Shown here: piece after piece, positions 14,379 to 23,330 of the stretch
Layout of the letters: every line of letters starts with the position of its first letter
Position numbering within the stretch: position 1 is the stretch's first letter
Source: Acidimicrobiales bacterium
Lineage (GTDB): Bacteria > Actinomycetota > Acidimicrobiia > Acidimicrobiales > Palsa-688
Assembly (NCBI GenBank): GCA_035533095.1
Contig: DATLUM010000141.1
Span: 1-46,200, forward strand
Direction: 5' to 3'
DNA length: 46,200 nucleotides
The notes under the pieces: generated by a model
The model's input: only the letters and a program-made list of their open reading frames with translations
The model's database searches: none
Told to the model about the DNA's origin: nothing
Position numbers and translations under genes: made by a program

Positions 14379-17102
14379 TCAGCCACCTCGCTGGGTTGGG
14401 GTCCGCTGCCGGCGGCGCAAGCGGCGGATCGCCTTGTGGGCTTCGACAGCCAGGAAGAGGGCTGTGGCGGTGAGTACGGTCCAACCCCAGGTATTGGCGG
14501 GCAACGGCGCGATCTGCAGGAGATGCTGGGTCGGGGCCCAGTGCATCGCGGTGAGGTGGATTCCGAGCGCGGCCAGGGTGCCGGCGATGAGTAGCCGGTT
14601 CCCCTTGAAACCGGTGCGGAGGAATGACTGGGTCTCAGAACGGCTGTTGAGGACCATCACGTTCTCGAACAGGACCATCAAGACCATGACCGCGTTACGC
14701 GAGGCGCTCGTGGTCCAGCCGGCGTCGAGAAGGACGCGGTACATGCCGAAAGCCGCGCCGCCCACGATCGACGCGGTCACAGCTATCCGTTCGAGCATGA
14801 GCCGGTTGAACACCCCTTCGCTGGGCGGTCGGGGGGGGCGGCGCATCTCGTGCCCTTCGGCTGGCTCGAACGCCAAGGCGACGTCCTGGATGCCGTTGGT
14901 CACCAGGTTCAGCCACAACAGCTGCACCGCGGTTAGCGGTGGCGGCATACCGGCGCTGAGGGCGAGGAGGAACAGAACCAGCTCGCCGGCACCTGTGGAT
15001 ACCAGCAGGCTGATCACCTTTCGGACATTTCCGTAGGCGATCCGTCCCTCTTCGATACCGGCCACGATGGACACGAAATTGTCGTCCGTGACGATGAGAT
15101 CGGCGGCTTCGCGGGCGACGTCGGTGCCGCCGCGCCCCATCGCCACGCCGACATGGGCTTGGCGTAATGCCGGTGCGTCGTTTGCGCCGTCACCGGTCAC
15201 CGCCACGAGCTCCCCCCGCCGGATGAGGGAGTCGACGATCGCTAGCTTCTGGGCCGGTTCGACACGGGCGAATACGGTCGCCCCCGAAACCAGTGCGTCC
15301 AAGTTGCGAAACGGTTCGGCGGGCGAGCCGGATTGTACGGCGACGCGCAGGTCGTGGCCGGTGACTACCTCGCCCGGCCCGGCCGCGATGCCGACCTGAC
15401 GGGCGATCGCCAAGGCGGTGGAGGGGTGGTCGCCGGTGACCATGAGCACCCGCAGCCCGGCCGCCGCGCATGCCTCCACCGCCTCCCGAGCGCCGGGGCG
15501 GGGCGGGTCGAGCATGGCGACCAGGCCGAGCAGCACCAGATCCCGGGGTGGCCGGTCCTCGAGGTGGCGGCCGGCGCCGCCCGGGGTGGATCGTGAGGCC
15601 ACGGCGATGACTTTGCGACCATCGGCGGCCAGCTGCTCCGCGACGTCGAGCACCTCGTCATGGGCCAATGGCTGACGTCCGTGCGGTCCGAGCTGACGGG
15701 TGCACATGGCCAGCACGGTCTCTACCGCCCCCTTCACGTACAGGTCCGCAGTGTCGGAGTCGGAGGTTTGGTGGAGGCTGGCCGCGAATCGCCTTTCAGG
15801 CTCGAAGGGGATCCCGTCGAGCAGAGGGAACCGGGCGATGGCTTCGGGGCGAGTTATACCGAGCTTGTGGGCGAATACCAAAAGGCCGACGTCGACCGCG
15901 TCACCGTGATGGGTCCATCCCGAGTCCTCGCGAGCGAGGACTGCCTCGTTGCACAGGGCACCGGCTCTCGCCAGATTGGCCACTTGGTCGCGTCGAGAGA
16001 CGTCGGGAGCCTCGACAGGGGTGACGTCGCCGAATGGGACGGTGCCGGCACCGCTCACGGCCCAGCGGGAACCGCCCGGGAGGACGACGTCGGTGACGGT
16101 TAGCTCGTTGACTGTCAAAGTCCCGGTCTTGTCCGAGGCGATCGTCGTACAAGAACCCAGCGACTCGACCGCGGCCATGCGCCGCACGATCACATGACGA
16201 CCGGCCATCTTGCGCATCGCAAGAGCCAGCGCGACCGTCAGCGCGACCGGAAGCCCCTCGGGTATGGCCGAGACGGCGAGGGCGATGGCCACCAGCGCCA
16301 CCTCGTTCAGCGAACTGCCCCTTGCTGTCTCGATGACCGCGAAGACGGCCGCTACTACGACCATGACCGCCGCCACCCAGTGCGTGAACCGCCGCATGCG
16401 CATCAGCAGCGGGGGTTCGGCAGCTTGAAGCGTCGCGAGCTCGGAAGCGAGCGCACCTATCTCGGTCGCCAGTCCAGTGGAGACCACCGCCCCGTCACCG
16501 CGCCCACGGGTGACGAGGGTCCCCGCGAAGGCCATGTTCACCCGGTCTGCGAGCCCAACCTCATCGGAGAGAGTCTCAGCCGCATTCTTGGCCACTGCCG
16601 CTGCTTCACCGGTCAGCAGAGACTCGTCCACACGCAGATCCTGGCTGTCGAGCAGCCGGACGTCGGCGGGAACCTTGTCACCCGACGCCAACAGGACGAC
16701 ATCACCGGGCACAATCGCCGAGGCGTCGACTTCGACGACATCCCCGTCTCGTACCACCCGAGCCGATGTGGTCATCATCTGGCGGAGCGCCAGCGCGCTC
16801 CGTTCCGCCCGCGCCTCCTGGAGGGTCCCGATGACCGCGTTGAGCGTGACCACCACTCCGATGAACACCGCGTCAGACCACTCCCCGAGGACGACCGCCA
16901 ACCCGGCCGCCACAAGCAGGATATAAATGAACGGGCTGGCGAACTGGCGCAAGAACACCGTCGCCACTCCGGGCGCCGCTGGCTGGGGCAACACATTCGC
17001 TCCACCAACATCCAACCGCCGGCGCGCCTCCGCAGAACTCAGCCCCCGCCGAGAACTATCGAGCCCAGCGAGAACAGTATCGACAGAATCCGTGAACGAC
17101 AT
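14379..17102 (-). CDS. P-type cation ATPase (type II, CtpF/PacL-like)
   Basis: This 907-residue protein has full P-type architecture. It has an N-terminal cation-ATPase domain, the actuator with SLLTGEAAAV (TGE 165-167), PEGLP at 281-285 in the fourth span, the phosphorylation site Asp324 in SDKTGTLT, and TGDGANDAPAL in the hinge. A C-terminal multi-span domain follows. PEGLP plus Cation_ATPase_N/C domains indicates the Ca2+/Mn2+-type IIA branch (mycobacterial CtpF relatives) rather than heavy-metal pumps, which carry CPC and N-terminal metal domains. The ion is not certain. ATG at 17102 has only a weak GAAG upstream. Confidence 0.9.
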   Translation of the reverse strand: MSFTDSVDTVLAGLDSSRRGLSSAEARRRLDVGGANVLPQPAAPGVATVFLRQFASPFIYILLVAAGLAVVLGEWSDAVFIGVVVTLNAVIGTLQEARAERSALALRQMMTTSARVVRDGDVVEVDASAIVPGDVVLLASGDKVPADVRLLDSQDLRVDESLLTGEAAAVAKNAAETLSDEVGLADRVNMAFAGTLVTRGRGDGAVVSTGLATEIGALASELATLQAAEPPLLMRMRRFTHWVAAVMVVVAAVFAVIETARGSSLNEVALVAIALAVSAIPEGLPVALTVALALAMRKMAGRHVIVRRMAAVESLGSCTTIASDKTGTLTVNELTVTDVVLPGGSRWAVSGAGTVPFGDVTPVEAPDVSRRDQVANLARAGALCNEAVLAREDSGWTHHGDAVDVGLLVFAHKLGITRPEAIARFPLLDGIPFEPERRFAASLHQTSDSDTADLYVKGAVETVLAMCTRQLGPHGRQPLAHDEVLDVAEQLAADGRKVIAVASRSTPGGAGRHLEDRPPRDLVLLGLVAMLDPPRPGAREAVEACAAAGLRVLMVTGDHPSTALAIARQVGIAAGPGEVVTGHDLRVAVQSGSPAEPFRNLDALVSGATVFARVEPAQKLAIVDSLIRRGELVAVTGDGANDAPALRQAHVGVAMGRGGTDVAREAADLIVTDDNFVSIVAGIEEGRIAYGNVRKVISLLVSTGAGELVLFLLALSAGMPPPLTAVQLLWLNLVTNGIQDVALAFEPAEGHEMRRPPRPPSEGVFNRLMLERIAVTASIVGGAAFGMYRVLLDAGWTTSASRNAVMVLMVLFENVMVLNSRSETQSFLRTGFKGNRLLIAGTLAALGIHLTAMHWAPTQHLLQIAPLPANTWGWTVLTATALFLAVEAHKAIRRLRRRQRTPTQRGG

Positions 17103-17232
17103 CGTCTTCGCATGCCATCCAAGCCCTCGGCGAAACGTCGCTGGCAGAGGCGAACGTCACACACGACTCAGCGGTCATCCGTGCCGGGTTAGGCGGAGAT
17201 GGCAGCCAGGAGGCGCCAGGTGCAGTTGGTTC

Positions 17233-17436
17233 TCAGAGGTTAGCCGGCCTGCTGGTAGTTGTCGCTGGGCGGGTTCGGCGACGGCTGGAGGACGGGCCGT
17301 GTTCTAGTCGGTGCTCGACGACGCGTGTGACAGCTTCGGAGCGGACGCGCGGGTAGGCCTCCACGACCCCGCAGCGGTCGCAGCGGACGATCCAGCCTCG
17401 ACCGTCGATGGTCGCCTCCAGGCTCACCTGGGGCAT
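17233..17436 (-). CDS. Small CxxC protein of unknown function
   Basis: 67 residues. A short beta-like N-terminus (VSLEATIDGRGWIVRCDRCG) holds Cys19 and Cys22. A helical part (SEAVTRVVEHRLEHG) and an Arg/Ser/Thr-rich tail follow. Only one CxxC is present, so a metal site would need the His residues (His42, His46) or dimerisation. ATG at 17436 has GGAGG 4 nt upstream, which supports it as a real gene. It sits alone between the ATPase and msrA. I do not recognise a named family. Confidence 0.6.
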   Translation of the reverse strand: MPQVSLEATIDGRGWIVRCDRCGVVEAYPRVRSEAVTRVVEHRLEHGPSSSRRRTRPATTTSRPANL

Positions 17437-17608
17437 TCCGCCTCCATGCTGTTGATTCTGCCGAGCCGGCCTGGCGGTCAGGGCACGGGTAGGTGGCAGA
17501 TTCGTAACGATTCGTCATTCCCGCGGGTCGGCCGTCGTCCAAAGCGCTCGGCTCGGCGACAAGCGATGTCAGGCGAGGCGCGTCGCTCCGTAGGGAGGCT
17601 GTCGACTG

Positions 17609-18295
17609 TCAGCGACCTTGGTTGGCCTCGCTCGATGTCGTGGGAACGTTCAGGCCAATTGGACAGGCCACACCGGTGCCGCCCAGGCCGCAGTAGCCGT
17701 CGGGGTTCTTGGCCAGGTACTGCTGGTGGTAGTCCTCGGCGTAGTAGAACCCGCCTTCGGGCAGCGGGCGGATCTCGGTGGTGATCGACCCGTAACCCGC
17801 CTCGGCGAGCGTCTCTTGGTACGCGTCACGCGAGGCGTCGGCTGCTGCGAGCTCGGCCGGGTGCAGGGCGTAGACGGCGGAACGGTACTGGGTGCCCTGG
17901 TCGTTGCCCTGCCGCATGCCCTGGGTCGGGTCATGCGACTCCCAGAAGATCTTCAGCAGGTCGTCGTAGGAGGTGACGGCCGGGTCCCACACTACGAGCA
18001 CCACCTCCGCGTGCCCGGTGCGGCCGCTGCAGACCTCCTCGTATGTCGGGTTCGGCGTGTAGCCGCCGGCGTAGCCGGCCGCGGTGACGTACACGCCGGG
18101 GGCCTGCCAGAACTTGCGCTCCGCACCCCAGAAGCACCCCAGCCCGAACACGGCTATGCCGAATCCCTCCGGGAAGGGCGCCTTCAGCGGGTGGCCGCTG
18201 ATGAAATGGACGCCGTGGACGGGCATCGGCTCCGCGCGGCCTGGAAGAGCGTCCGCTGGATCGACCATATGCAGCTTTTGACGGGAGAACATCAT
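17609..18295 (-). CDS. msrA: Peptide methionine sulfoxide reductase MsrA
   Basis: Reduces the S epimer of methionine sulfoxide in proteins. The active-site motif [10 protein letters not shown] contains Cys54. GYAGG, TGHAEVV, YRSAVY and [10 protein letters not shown] follow in MsrA order. The C-terminal recycling cysteines are Cys202 and Cys211 ([11 protein letters not shown]). The roughly 40-residue N-terminal extension with the [15 protein letters not shown] pattern is that of the long E. coli/mycobacterial-type MsrA. Two start codons lie side by side (18295, 18292). It stands between the CxxC protein and tldE. Confidence 0.96.
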   Translation of the reverse strand: MMFSRQKLHMVDPADALPGRAEPMPVHGVHFISGHPLKAPFPEGFGIAVFGLGCFWGAERKFWQAPGVYVTAAGYAGGYTPNPTYEEVCSGRTGHAEVVLVVWDPAVTSYDDLLKIFWESHDPTQGMRQGNDQGTQYRSAVYALHPAELAAADASRDAYQETLAEAGYGSITTEIRPLPEGGFYYAEDYHQQYLAKNPDGYCGLGGTGVACPIGLNVPTTSSEANQGR

Positions 18296-18353
18296 CGTCC
18301 CCAGGCTACGGCGACCCGGCCCCTATGCACGTGCACGGCCGGTCTGGCTGCCT

Positions 18354-19709
18354 CTACGCCCCGCTCATGGCGATGTCCGAGACCGCGAGGGTAACGCCCG
18401 ACGCCGAAGAAGGCAGGCGCTCCAGGTCGTTGCCGATCGCAACGACGCCGGCCAGCATCCGCTGCAAGGTCGACGCGATGGTGATCTCCCGTACCGGCCC
18501 GGCAAGAGCCCCGCCGCGGATGAGAACACCCTCCGCCCCGACGGAGAAGTCGCCGCTGACCGGGTTGACTCCCGAGTGCACACCCGACACCGACTGGACC
18601 ATCAGACCGTCGCCGACCTCGGCGAGCACCTGCTCCGGGGACAAGGTGCCCGGCACGAGGGTCAGCGCCCTCGCGCCCGTGCCGGGCGCGCTCTTGAATC
18701 CTGCCCTGACGGCGGAGGCCGTCGACGAAGTACCGGCTCGGCGGGCCGAGTAGGTGTTGTACAGGAAGCGGCGCAGCATGCCGTCTTCGATCAGCACGTT
18801 GCGACGGGTCGCCAGCCCCTCGGCGTCGTAGGGGGTCGCCCCGTACGCGTCGGCGTCCGTGGGGTCGTCCACGAGTGTGAGCGCCGGCACCGAGACACTC
18901 TCTCCCAGGCGGTTCGCGAAGAGGGACCTGCCCTTCAGGACCGATTCACCGTCGAGGGTCCCGGCGAGGATGGCGAGGAGCGTCGCGGTGATCCTCGGTT
19001 CGAACACCACGGTCAGGTGCTCCGACTTCGGCTTGACCGCGCCGAGGAGTCGGGTCGCCCGCTCGACTGCGTCGGCGGCCGCCTTGCCGAGGTCGAGGTC
19101 AGCCGGGCTGCGGCCGACGCTGTACCCGCCGCCCGTCTGAGTGTCCGATCCTTCGCCGGCGACCGCGTACGCGGACAGGTAGCAGGCGGTCCTTCGAGAC
19201 GATGCGCGTATACCGGTACTCGTCGCGACCGCGGACTCGACGGCGGCATCGCCCCACTCCGACGCCTGAACCTGCCGGATCCGAGAATCGCCCGCCCTGA
19301 CCGCACGTTCGAGCTCGATCGCCAGCGACACCTTCTGGTCGGTTGGAAAAGATGCCAGGTCGTCGCGCCAGAGATCCAGCTGCGCCGGCGCCACCCCGTC
19401 GGGTTCGGCCAGACCGACGAACTCGTCGTCGGTGGCGAAACCGGCGTTGTCGCGCGCCTCTTCCAGAGTCTCCTCGACCACTGCGGGGTCGAGCGATCCC
19501 GCGTAGGCGAACCCTTGGCGAGGCCCCTTGACGACGCGTATGCCGATCCCGGCCGACTCCGCCGAAGAGAGCGACTCCACCTCCCCGCTGAACACCTGCA
19601 CCTCGGTCTCGCGGCCGCGCGCGACGAACGCCTCGACCTGCTCTCCCTCGCGGGCCCACCCGGCGACGCGTGTCGCCAGAGCGAGCAGCTCCGTGTCCGG
19701 TTGGTTCAT
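18354..19709 (-). CDS. tldE: TldE (PmbA) metalloprotease subunit
   Basis: This 451-residue protein is the TldE/PmbA half of the heterodimeric TldD/TldE protease that trims unfolded or leader peptides. The N-terminal part (VQVFSGEVESLSSAESAGIGIRVV) and the C-terminal segment (SGVHSGVNPVSGDFSVGAEGVLI) match the family. It lacks the HExxxH metal site found in its partner, as expected. ATG at 19709 overlaps the tldD stop as ATGA, so the subunits are made together. The frame could extend to 19796, but that would lie inside tldD. Confidence 0.92.
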   Translation of the reverse strand: MNQPDTELLALATRVAGWAREGEQVEAFVARGRETEVQVFSGEVESLSSAESAGIGIRVVKGPRQGFAYAGSLDPAVVEETLEEARDNAGFATDDEFVGLAEPDGVAPAQLDLWRDDLASFPTDQKVSLAIELERAVRAGDSRIRQVQASEWGDAAVESAVATSTGIRASSRRTACYLSAYAVAGEGSDTQTGGGYSVGRSPADLDLGKAAADAVERATRLLGAVKPKSEHLTVVFEPRITATLLAILAGTLDGESVLKGRSLFANRLGESVSVPALTLVDDPTDADAYGATPYDAEGLATRRNVLIEDGMLRRFLYNTYSARRAGTSSTASAVRAGFKSAPGTGARALTLVPGTLSPEQVLAEVGDGLMVQSVSGVHSGVNPVSGDFSVGAEGVLIRGGALAGPVREITIASTLQRMLAGVVAIGNDLERLPSSASGVTLAVSDIAMSGA

Positions 19710-21097
19710 CTCGCGGTACCACCCACGGTCATGGCGCTGACCCTGAGAGTCGGCTGGCCGTCGCCAACCGGGACGCCTTGACCTTGCTTGCCACATGTGC
19801 CCGGCGGACCCATGGCGAAGTCGTTGCCGACAACATCGATGTTGCGCAGCACCTCCGGGCCGTTGCCGATGAGGTTGGCATCGCGCAGCGGTTCGGTGAT
19901 GTGGCCGTCCTCGATCAGGTAGGCCTCGGTCATGCCGAACACGAAGTCACCGGTTGCGGTGTTGACCTGACCGCCTCCGAGCTGTGCCACGTAGACCCCG
20001 TGCGGCGTCTGCCGGATGATCTCGTCGGGGTCCTCGTCGCCCGCGAGCACGTAAGTGTTCGTCATGCGGACCATCGGGAGGTGCTGGTAGCTCTCTCGCC
20101 GCCCGTTGCCGGAGCTCGCGCGACCTTCCTTTCGCGCCCGCAGCCAGTCCCACATGTAATCGGTGAGCACGCCGTCTTGGATCAACACGTTCCGTCCGGC
20201 CGGGTGGCCCTCGTCGTCGACTGCCAGGGCCCCCCATTCGGGGCCCATCGTGCCGTCGTCGACCAGGGTGACCAGCGGGCTCGCGACCAGCTGGCCGACC
20301 TTCCCCGCGAACACGGACACGTCCTTGGCGATGTGGTCCGCTTCGAGGCCGTGACCGCACGCCTCGTGGAACAGCACCCCGCCGCTCCCCCGCTTGATCA
20401 CGACCGGCAGGCTGCCCGACGGCGCCGGCCGTGCGGAGAGCTTCGTCAGCGCGCGCTGACCTGCGCTGCGGGCCATCTCGTCGACGTCCACGTCTGTGAA
20501 CAGCTCGAACCCCACAGTGGCCCCGACGCTCTCCCGCCCCGTCTGCATACCGGTGTCGCCGCTCGCGACGCAACTCACCGCGAAACGGGTCTTGACCTGG
20601 TCGTCGGACGCGAGGACACCCTCGCTGTTGGCGACGAGTATCTGCCGGCGGCTGTCCCCGTACACGGCGCTCACCTGCTTGATCGACCCGCCGGTGGATC
20701 GGGCCGCTTCGTCCGCACGCCGAAGCAATGCCACCTTGTCCGCCTTGGCGACCGATTCGGGCAGCACGGACACCGAGTTGGGCGCCGGAGCCTGAACTCG
20801 CTGCATCGCGACGGTGCGTACGCCACCTCCCCCGCCGCGTGCAGCCGCCGCAGCCGCTTCTGCCGCGGCCCGCAACCCCGCCTCCGAGAGATCGCTCGTG
20901 TGGGCGAAACCGGTCGTCTCGCCTACCACCACTCGGATGCCGGCGCCGCGCTCCCTCCCGGAGGTGAGCTCCTCCACCCGGCCGTCGTCGAGCCGGGCCG
21001 ACGTGCCGCGCCGGTCCTCGGCGAAGACCTCCGCGAACTCACCGCCGGTCCTCAAAGCGGCAGCCAGGACTCCCTCGACCACGGCCTCGTCGATCAA
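19706..21097 (-). CDS. tldD: TldD zinc metalloprotease subunit
   Basis: This 463-residue protein is the catalytic subunit. The metal motif HEACGH is at 244-249 (HExxxH), followed by GLEADHIAKD. The C-terminal GPPGTCGKQGQGVPVGDG carries the third, Cys, ligand. TldD/TldE matures microcin B17 and degrades CcdA in E. coli and is used by some RiPP pathways, but no precursor gene is visible nearby. TTG at 21097 is chosen because AGGAG lies 7 nt upstream. The longer frame (to 21196) has no ribosome site and would overlap the divergent thioesterase gene. Confidence 0.93.
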   Translation of the reverse strand: MIDEAVVEGVLAAALRTGGEFAEVFAEDRRGTSARLDDGRVEELTSGRERGAGIRVVVGETTGFAHTSDLSEAGLRAAAEAAAAAARGGGGGVRTVAMQRVQAPAPNSVSVLPESVAKADKVALLRRADEAARSTGGSIKQVSAVYGDSRRQILVANSEGVLASDDQVKTRFAVSCVASGDTGMQTGRESVGATVGFELFTDVDVDEMARSAGQRALTKLSARPAPSGSLPVVIKRGSGGVLFHEACGHGLEADHIAKDVSVFAGKVGQLVASPLVTLVDDGTMGPEWGALAVDDEGHPAGRNVLIQDGVLTDYMWDWLRARKEGRASSGNGRRESYQHLPMVRMTNTYVLAGDEDPDEIIRQTPHGVYVAQLGGGQVNTATGDFVFGMTEAYLIEDGHITEPLRDANLIGNGPEVLRNIDVVGNDFAMGPPGTCGKQGQGVPVGDGQPTLRVSAMTVGGTAR

Positions 21098-21189
21098 AGC
21101 TTTTCTCCTATCAAGTGCACCTGGTTGGGCCCGGCGGTCCGACGCCCGGTCAGACCGCATTGGAACAGTGGGAGGGTACCCGCGTACCG

Positions 21190-21576
21190 TTGGCAACCGT
21201 GGCCGTCAACACGGGCATCACCGCCGCGATCGAACTGGATGTCACCGAGGAGGACACCGCGCTCCACCTTGGCACCGGAGACGTCCGCGTCCTGTCGACG
21301 CCGCGGATCGTGGAGCTCTGCGAGCAGGCGACCGTCAGGGCGCTCGAAGGCGGGGTGGAGGATGGAAGAACCTCGGTGGGGTTCAGGGTGGAGGTCACCC
21401 ACCTCGCACCCATAGCGGTCGGTAGCCACGTCGTCGCCGTGGCGACGCTCGAGAGGACCGAGGGGAAGCGCCTCGTCTTCAACGTCAGCGTCAGCGACCG
21501 CTGTGGCCTCGTCGCCGCCGGCAAGGTGACCCGGGTGCTCGTCGATCGGGCGGCCTTCCTCGACAAAGCCCGCTGA
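21190..21576 (+). CDS. FlK-like hotdog thioesterase
   Basis: About 128 residues. The hotdog pattern is that of fluoroacetyl-CoA-thioesterase-like proteins: ELDVTEEDTALHLGTGDVRVL, STPRIVELCEQATVRAL (central helix with the catalytic Glu/Thr region), SVGFRVEVTHLAPIAVGS, and RLVFNVSVSD. The likely role is hydrolysis of a small acyl-CoA; the substrate is unknown. Starts are ambiguous. TTG 21190 has GGAGGG (21171-21176) 13 nt upstream, GTG 21199 fits the family length, and GTG 21115 would add 25 residues without resemblance. It is divergent from tldD. Confidence 0.75.
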   Translation: MATVAVNTGITAAIELDVTEEDTALHLGTGDVRVLSTPRIVELCEQATVRALEGGVEDGRTSVGFRVEVTHLAPIAVGSHVVAVATLERTEGKRLVFNVSVSDRCGLVAAGKVTRVLVDRAAFLDKAR

Positions 21577-21590
21577 GGGGCTGATCCAGA

Positions 21591-21632
21591 GCCCGGTCCT
21601 AGCTGCCCGGTCCTAGCTGCCCGGTCCTAGCT
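21591..21632. repeat. Three tandem 14-bp repeats at the end of the L,D-transpeptidase gene
   Basis: GCCCGGTCCTAGCT occurs three times without gaps (21591-21604, 21605-21618, 21619-21632). The third copy contains the stop codon and last residue of the L,D-transpeptidase gene on the minus strand. The array fills the gap between two convergent genes. Confidence 0.9.
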
Positions 21633-22439
21633 GATAGTGACGGGGGTGCCGAGCGGCAGGAGACCGGCCAGCTGAGTGATCGCCGAGTTGTCGAGGCGGA
21701 CGCAGCCGTGCGAAACGGGGTGCCCGACGGACCACGGCTCGTCCTGTCCGTGGATGCCGATCTGGGCGTTGCCACCGTTGAAGGTTGCGTAGGTGTCGGA
21801 GAACCACGCGAGGCCGAAGATGTAGGGGCCGTAGGCGCCGTTGGGGTTGTCGGGCCGGATCAGCTCCCACAGGTACGTGTTGCCCGCAGGCGTGGGAGAC
21901 GACGGTTTGCCGACGGCGGCGGGAAACTGCGTCACCTGGTCCGTCCCGTTGAAGACGGTGAGGGTGTCGGCCGCGCGGTTCACCACGACCCTGTAGGTCG
22001 TCTGCGTGAGCGTGACGCCAGCGGCAGGGATCCAGCCGAGGCTGCCATTGGGCCGGATCGGGAGCTCAACCTGCAGCCAGCCCGACGGGTCCGGCTGGCC
22101 GACGACCGCGAACACCTCCGGGGCGCCGAACGGGTTGGTGGCGGGCAGCGTCCCCGTGGGCTGGCCGCCGGGAGAAGCGCTGTATGGCGTGGCGGCGGAC
22201 AGCGTTGCGATCAGGGTCGGCGCCGGCGTGTCCGCCAACGACGCCACCGCTCTTTTGGCACCCGCCCACCTCTCAGGGTGCGGTGGCGAGGGCTGCGCAG
22301 CAGCAACGGCATGTCCGAAACCGCCTTCGGGCGACAGGCCGGGCGCCATGATCGCCGAAGCGGTCACGCCCGCTATGCCCAACGCGGCGACGGCGGCCAA
22401 CACGACCCGGCGTCCCCATGCGCGGTCCATGACCTCCAT
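21627..22439 (-). CDS. L,D-transpeptidase (YkuD domain)
   Basis: This 270-residue protein is exported, with an N-terminal hydrophobic signal (VVLAAVAALGIAGVTASAI). A Pro/Ala-rich spacer follows, then an SH3-like part (PSGWLQVELPIRPNGSLGWIP). The YkuD catalytic domain has IGIHGQDEPWSVGHPVSHGC with catalytic Cys246 and conserved VRLDN. Such enzymes form 3-3 crosslinks in peptidoglycan or attach proteins. Starts at 22439 and 22430 are both possible; the second has GGAGG close upstream. The frame continues far upstream, but that part is antisense to the PAP2_3 gene and is not real. Divergent from the isoprenoid operon. Confidence 0.9.
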   Translation of the reverse strand: MEVMDRAWGRRVVLAAVAALGIAGVTASAIMAPGLSPEGGFGHAVAAAQPSPPHPERWAGAKRAVASLADTPAPTLIATLSAATPYSASPGGQPTGTLPATNPFGAPEVFAVVGQPDPSGWLQVELPIRPNGSLGWIPAAGVTLTQTTYRVVVNRAADTLTVFNGTDQVTQFPAAVGKPSSPTPAGNTYLWELIRPDNPNGAYGPYIFGLAWFSDTYATFNGGNAQIGIHGQDEPWSVGHPVSHGCVRLDNSAITQLAGLLPLGTPVTIS

Positions 22440-22493
22440 GGTGCCACGAGCGCGCCAGTAGGCTGAGCGCGCTCCCGCGGCCTCCCCTTGCGC

Positions 22494-23330
22494 ATGTCCG
22501 AGACCTCCGAACCACAGCACGAACCGGCGACCAACCGCGCGCGCCCCGTGCTGCCCTCGCACTGGTGGCGCGAGATTCTCATAATCGCGGTGTTTTACGG
22601 CCTCTACACGCTCGTGCGGGACATCCGCAGCACCAAGCCGGTCTCCTACCTGCAGGCCTTCACCAACGCGAAGCGGATCATCCGTCTCGAGACGATGCTC
22701 GGCGTGTTCCACGAGCAGCAGATCCAGCACTGGTTCCTGCACGACCGGTCGTTCATCCGATTCTGGAACGACTACTACGGGACCGCGCACTTCGTGGTCG
22801 TCATAGCGGTGCTGGTGATGATGTTCTTCTGGTTCCCCGCGCACTACCGACTGTGGCGCAACACTCTGGCGATCACCAACCTGATCGCGCTCATCGGCTT
22901 CACGGTCTTCCCGCTCATGCCGCCGCGGCTTCTTCCTCCGAGCTACCACTTCGTCGACACCCTCCAGAAGTTCGGTGGGTTCTGGAACTTTTCCTCCGGG
23001 GCCATCAATCACGTGTCCAATCAGTACGCGGCGATGCCGAGCCTCCACACCGCTTGGGCACTCTGGTGCGCCGTCGCGCTCTTCCCCGTACTGCGTGCGT
23101 GGTGGACGAAGCTGCTCCTGCTCATCTATCCGCTGGCCACGATCTTCTGCATAGTCGTCACGGCGAACCACTACTTCGCCGATGAGGCGGCAGGGATCGT
23201 CGTGCTGGGGGTTTCCTATTTCCTGGCCAACCGGCTGACGCTCGCGCTGGACCGGCGGCACAACCAAAGAGAGGTCGAGTTGGGGCACGAGCTCGCTGCT
23301 CCCCCGCCGGACCGGGCCCGGCTGCCGTGA
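22494..23330 (+). CDS. PAP2_3-family membrane phosphatase / inositol-phosphoryl-transferase-like
   Basis: About 278 residues with about six spans. The AUR1/PAP2_3 signatures are NDYYGTAHF, FPLMPPRLLP, NQYAAMPSLHTAWALW (motif 2 with catalytic His) and ANHYFADEAAG (motif 3 His/Asp). These enzymes move or remove phosphate on membrane lipids. Directly upstream of, and overlapping by 4 nt, a polyprenyl diphosphate synthase and then dxs, it may dephosphorylate a prenyl diphosphate or use a prenyl-linked substrate; that is inferred from context. ATG at 22494 is preferred; TTG 22488 is in frame. Confidence 0.82.
   Translation: MSETSEPQHEPATNRARPVLPSHWWREILIIAVFYGLYTLVRDIRSTKPVSYLQAFTNAKRIIRLETMLGVFHEQQIQHWFLHDRSFIRFWNDYYGTAHFVVVIAVLVMMFFWFPAHYRLWRNTLAITNLIALIGFTVFPLMPPRLLPPSYHFVDTLQKFGGFWNFSSGAINHVSNQYAAMPSLHTAWALWCAVALFPVLRAWWTKLLLLIYPLATIFCIVVTANHYFADEAAGIVVLGVSYFLANRLTLALDRRHNQREVELGHELAAPPPDRARLP

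Noticed and set aside
16194-17192. Long open frame antisense to the cation ATPase
   Set aside because: Arg/His-rich, no domain, lies entirely over a well-defined P-type ATPase; a GC-bias artefact.
18354-21097. RiPP biosynthesis cluster around TldD/TldE
   Set aside because: No precursor peptide, radical SAM, cyclodehydratase or transporter is adjacent; the pair looks like the ordinary housekeeping form.
19670-21415. 581-codon open frame opposite tldD/tldE
   Set aside because: Covers two clear genes on the other strand and has no recognisable protein features.
22440-23288. N-terminal extension of the L,D-transpeptidase (553 residues)
   Set aside because: The extra part is antisense to the PAP2_3 gene and highly charged; the signal peptide begins near 22439.
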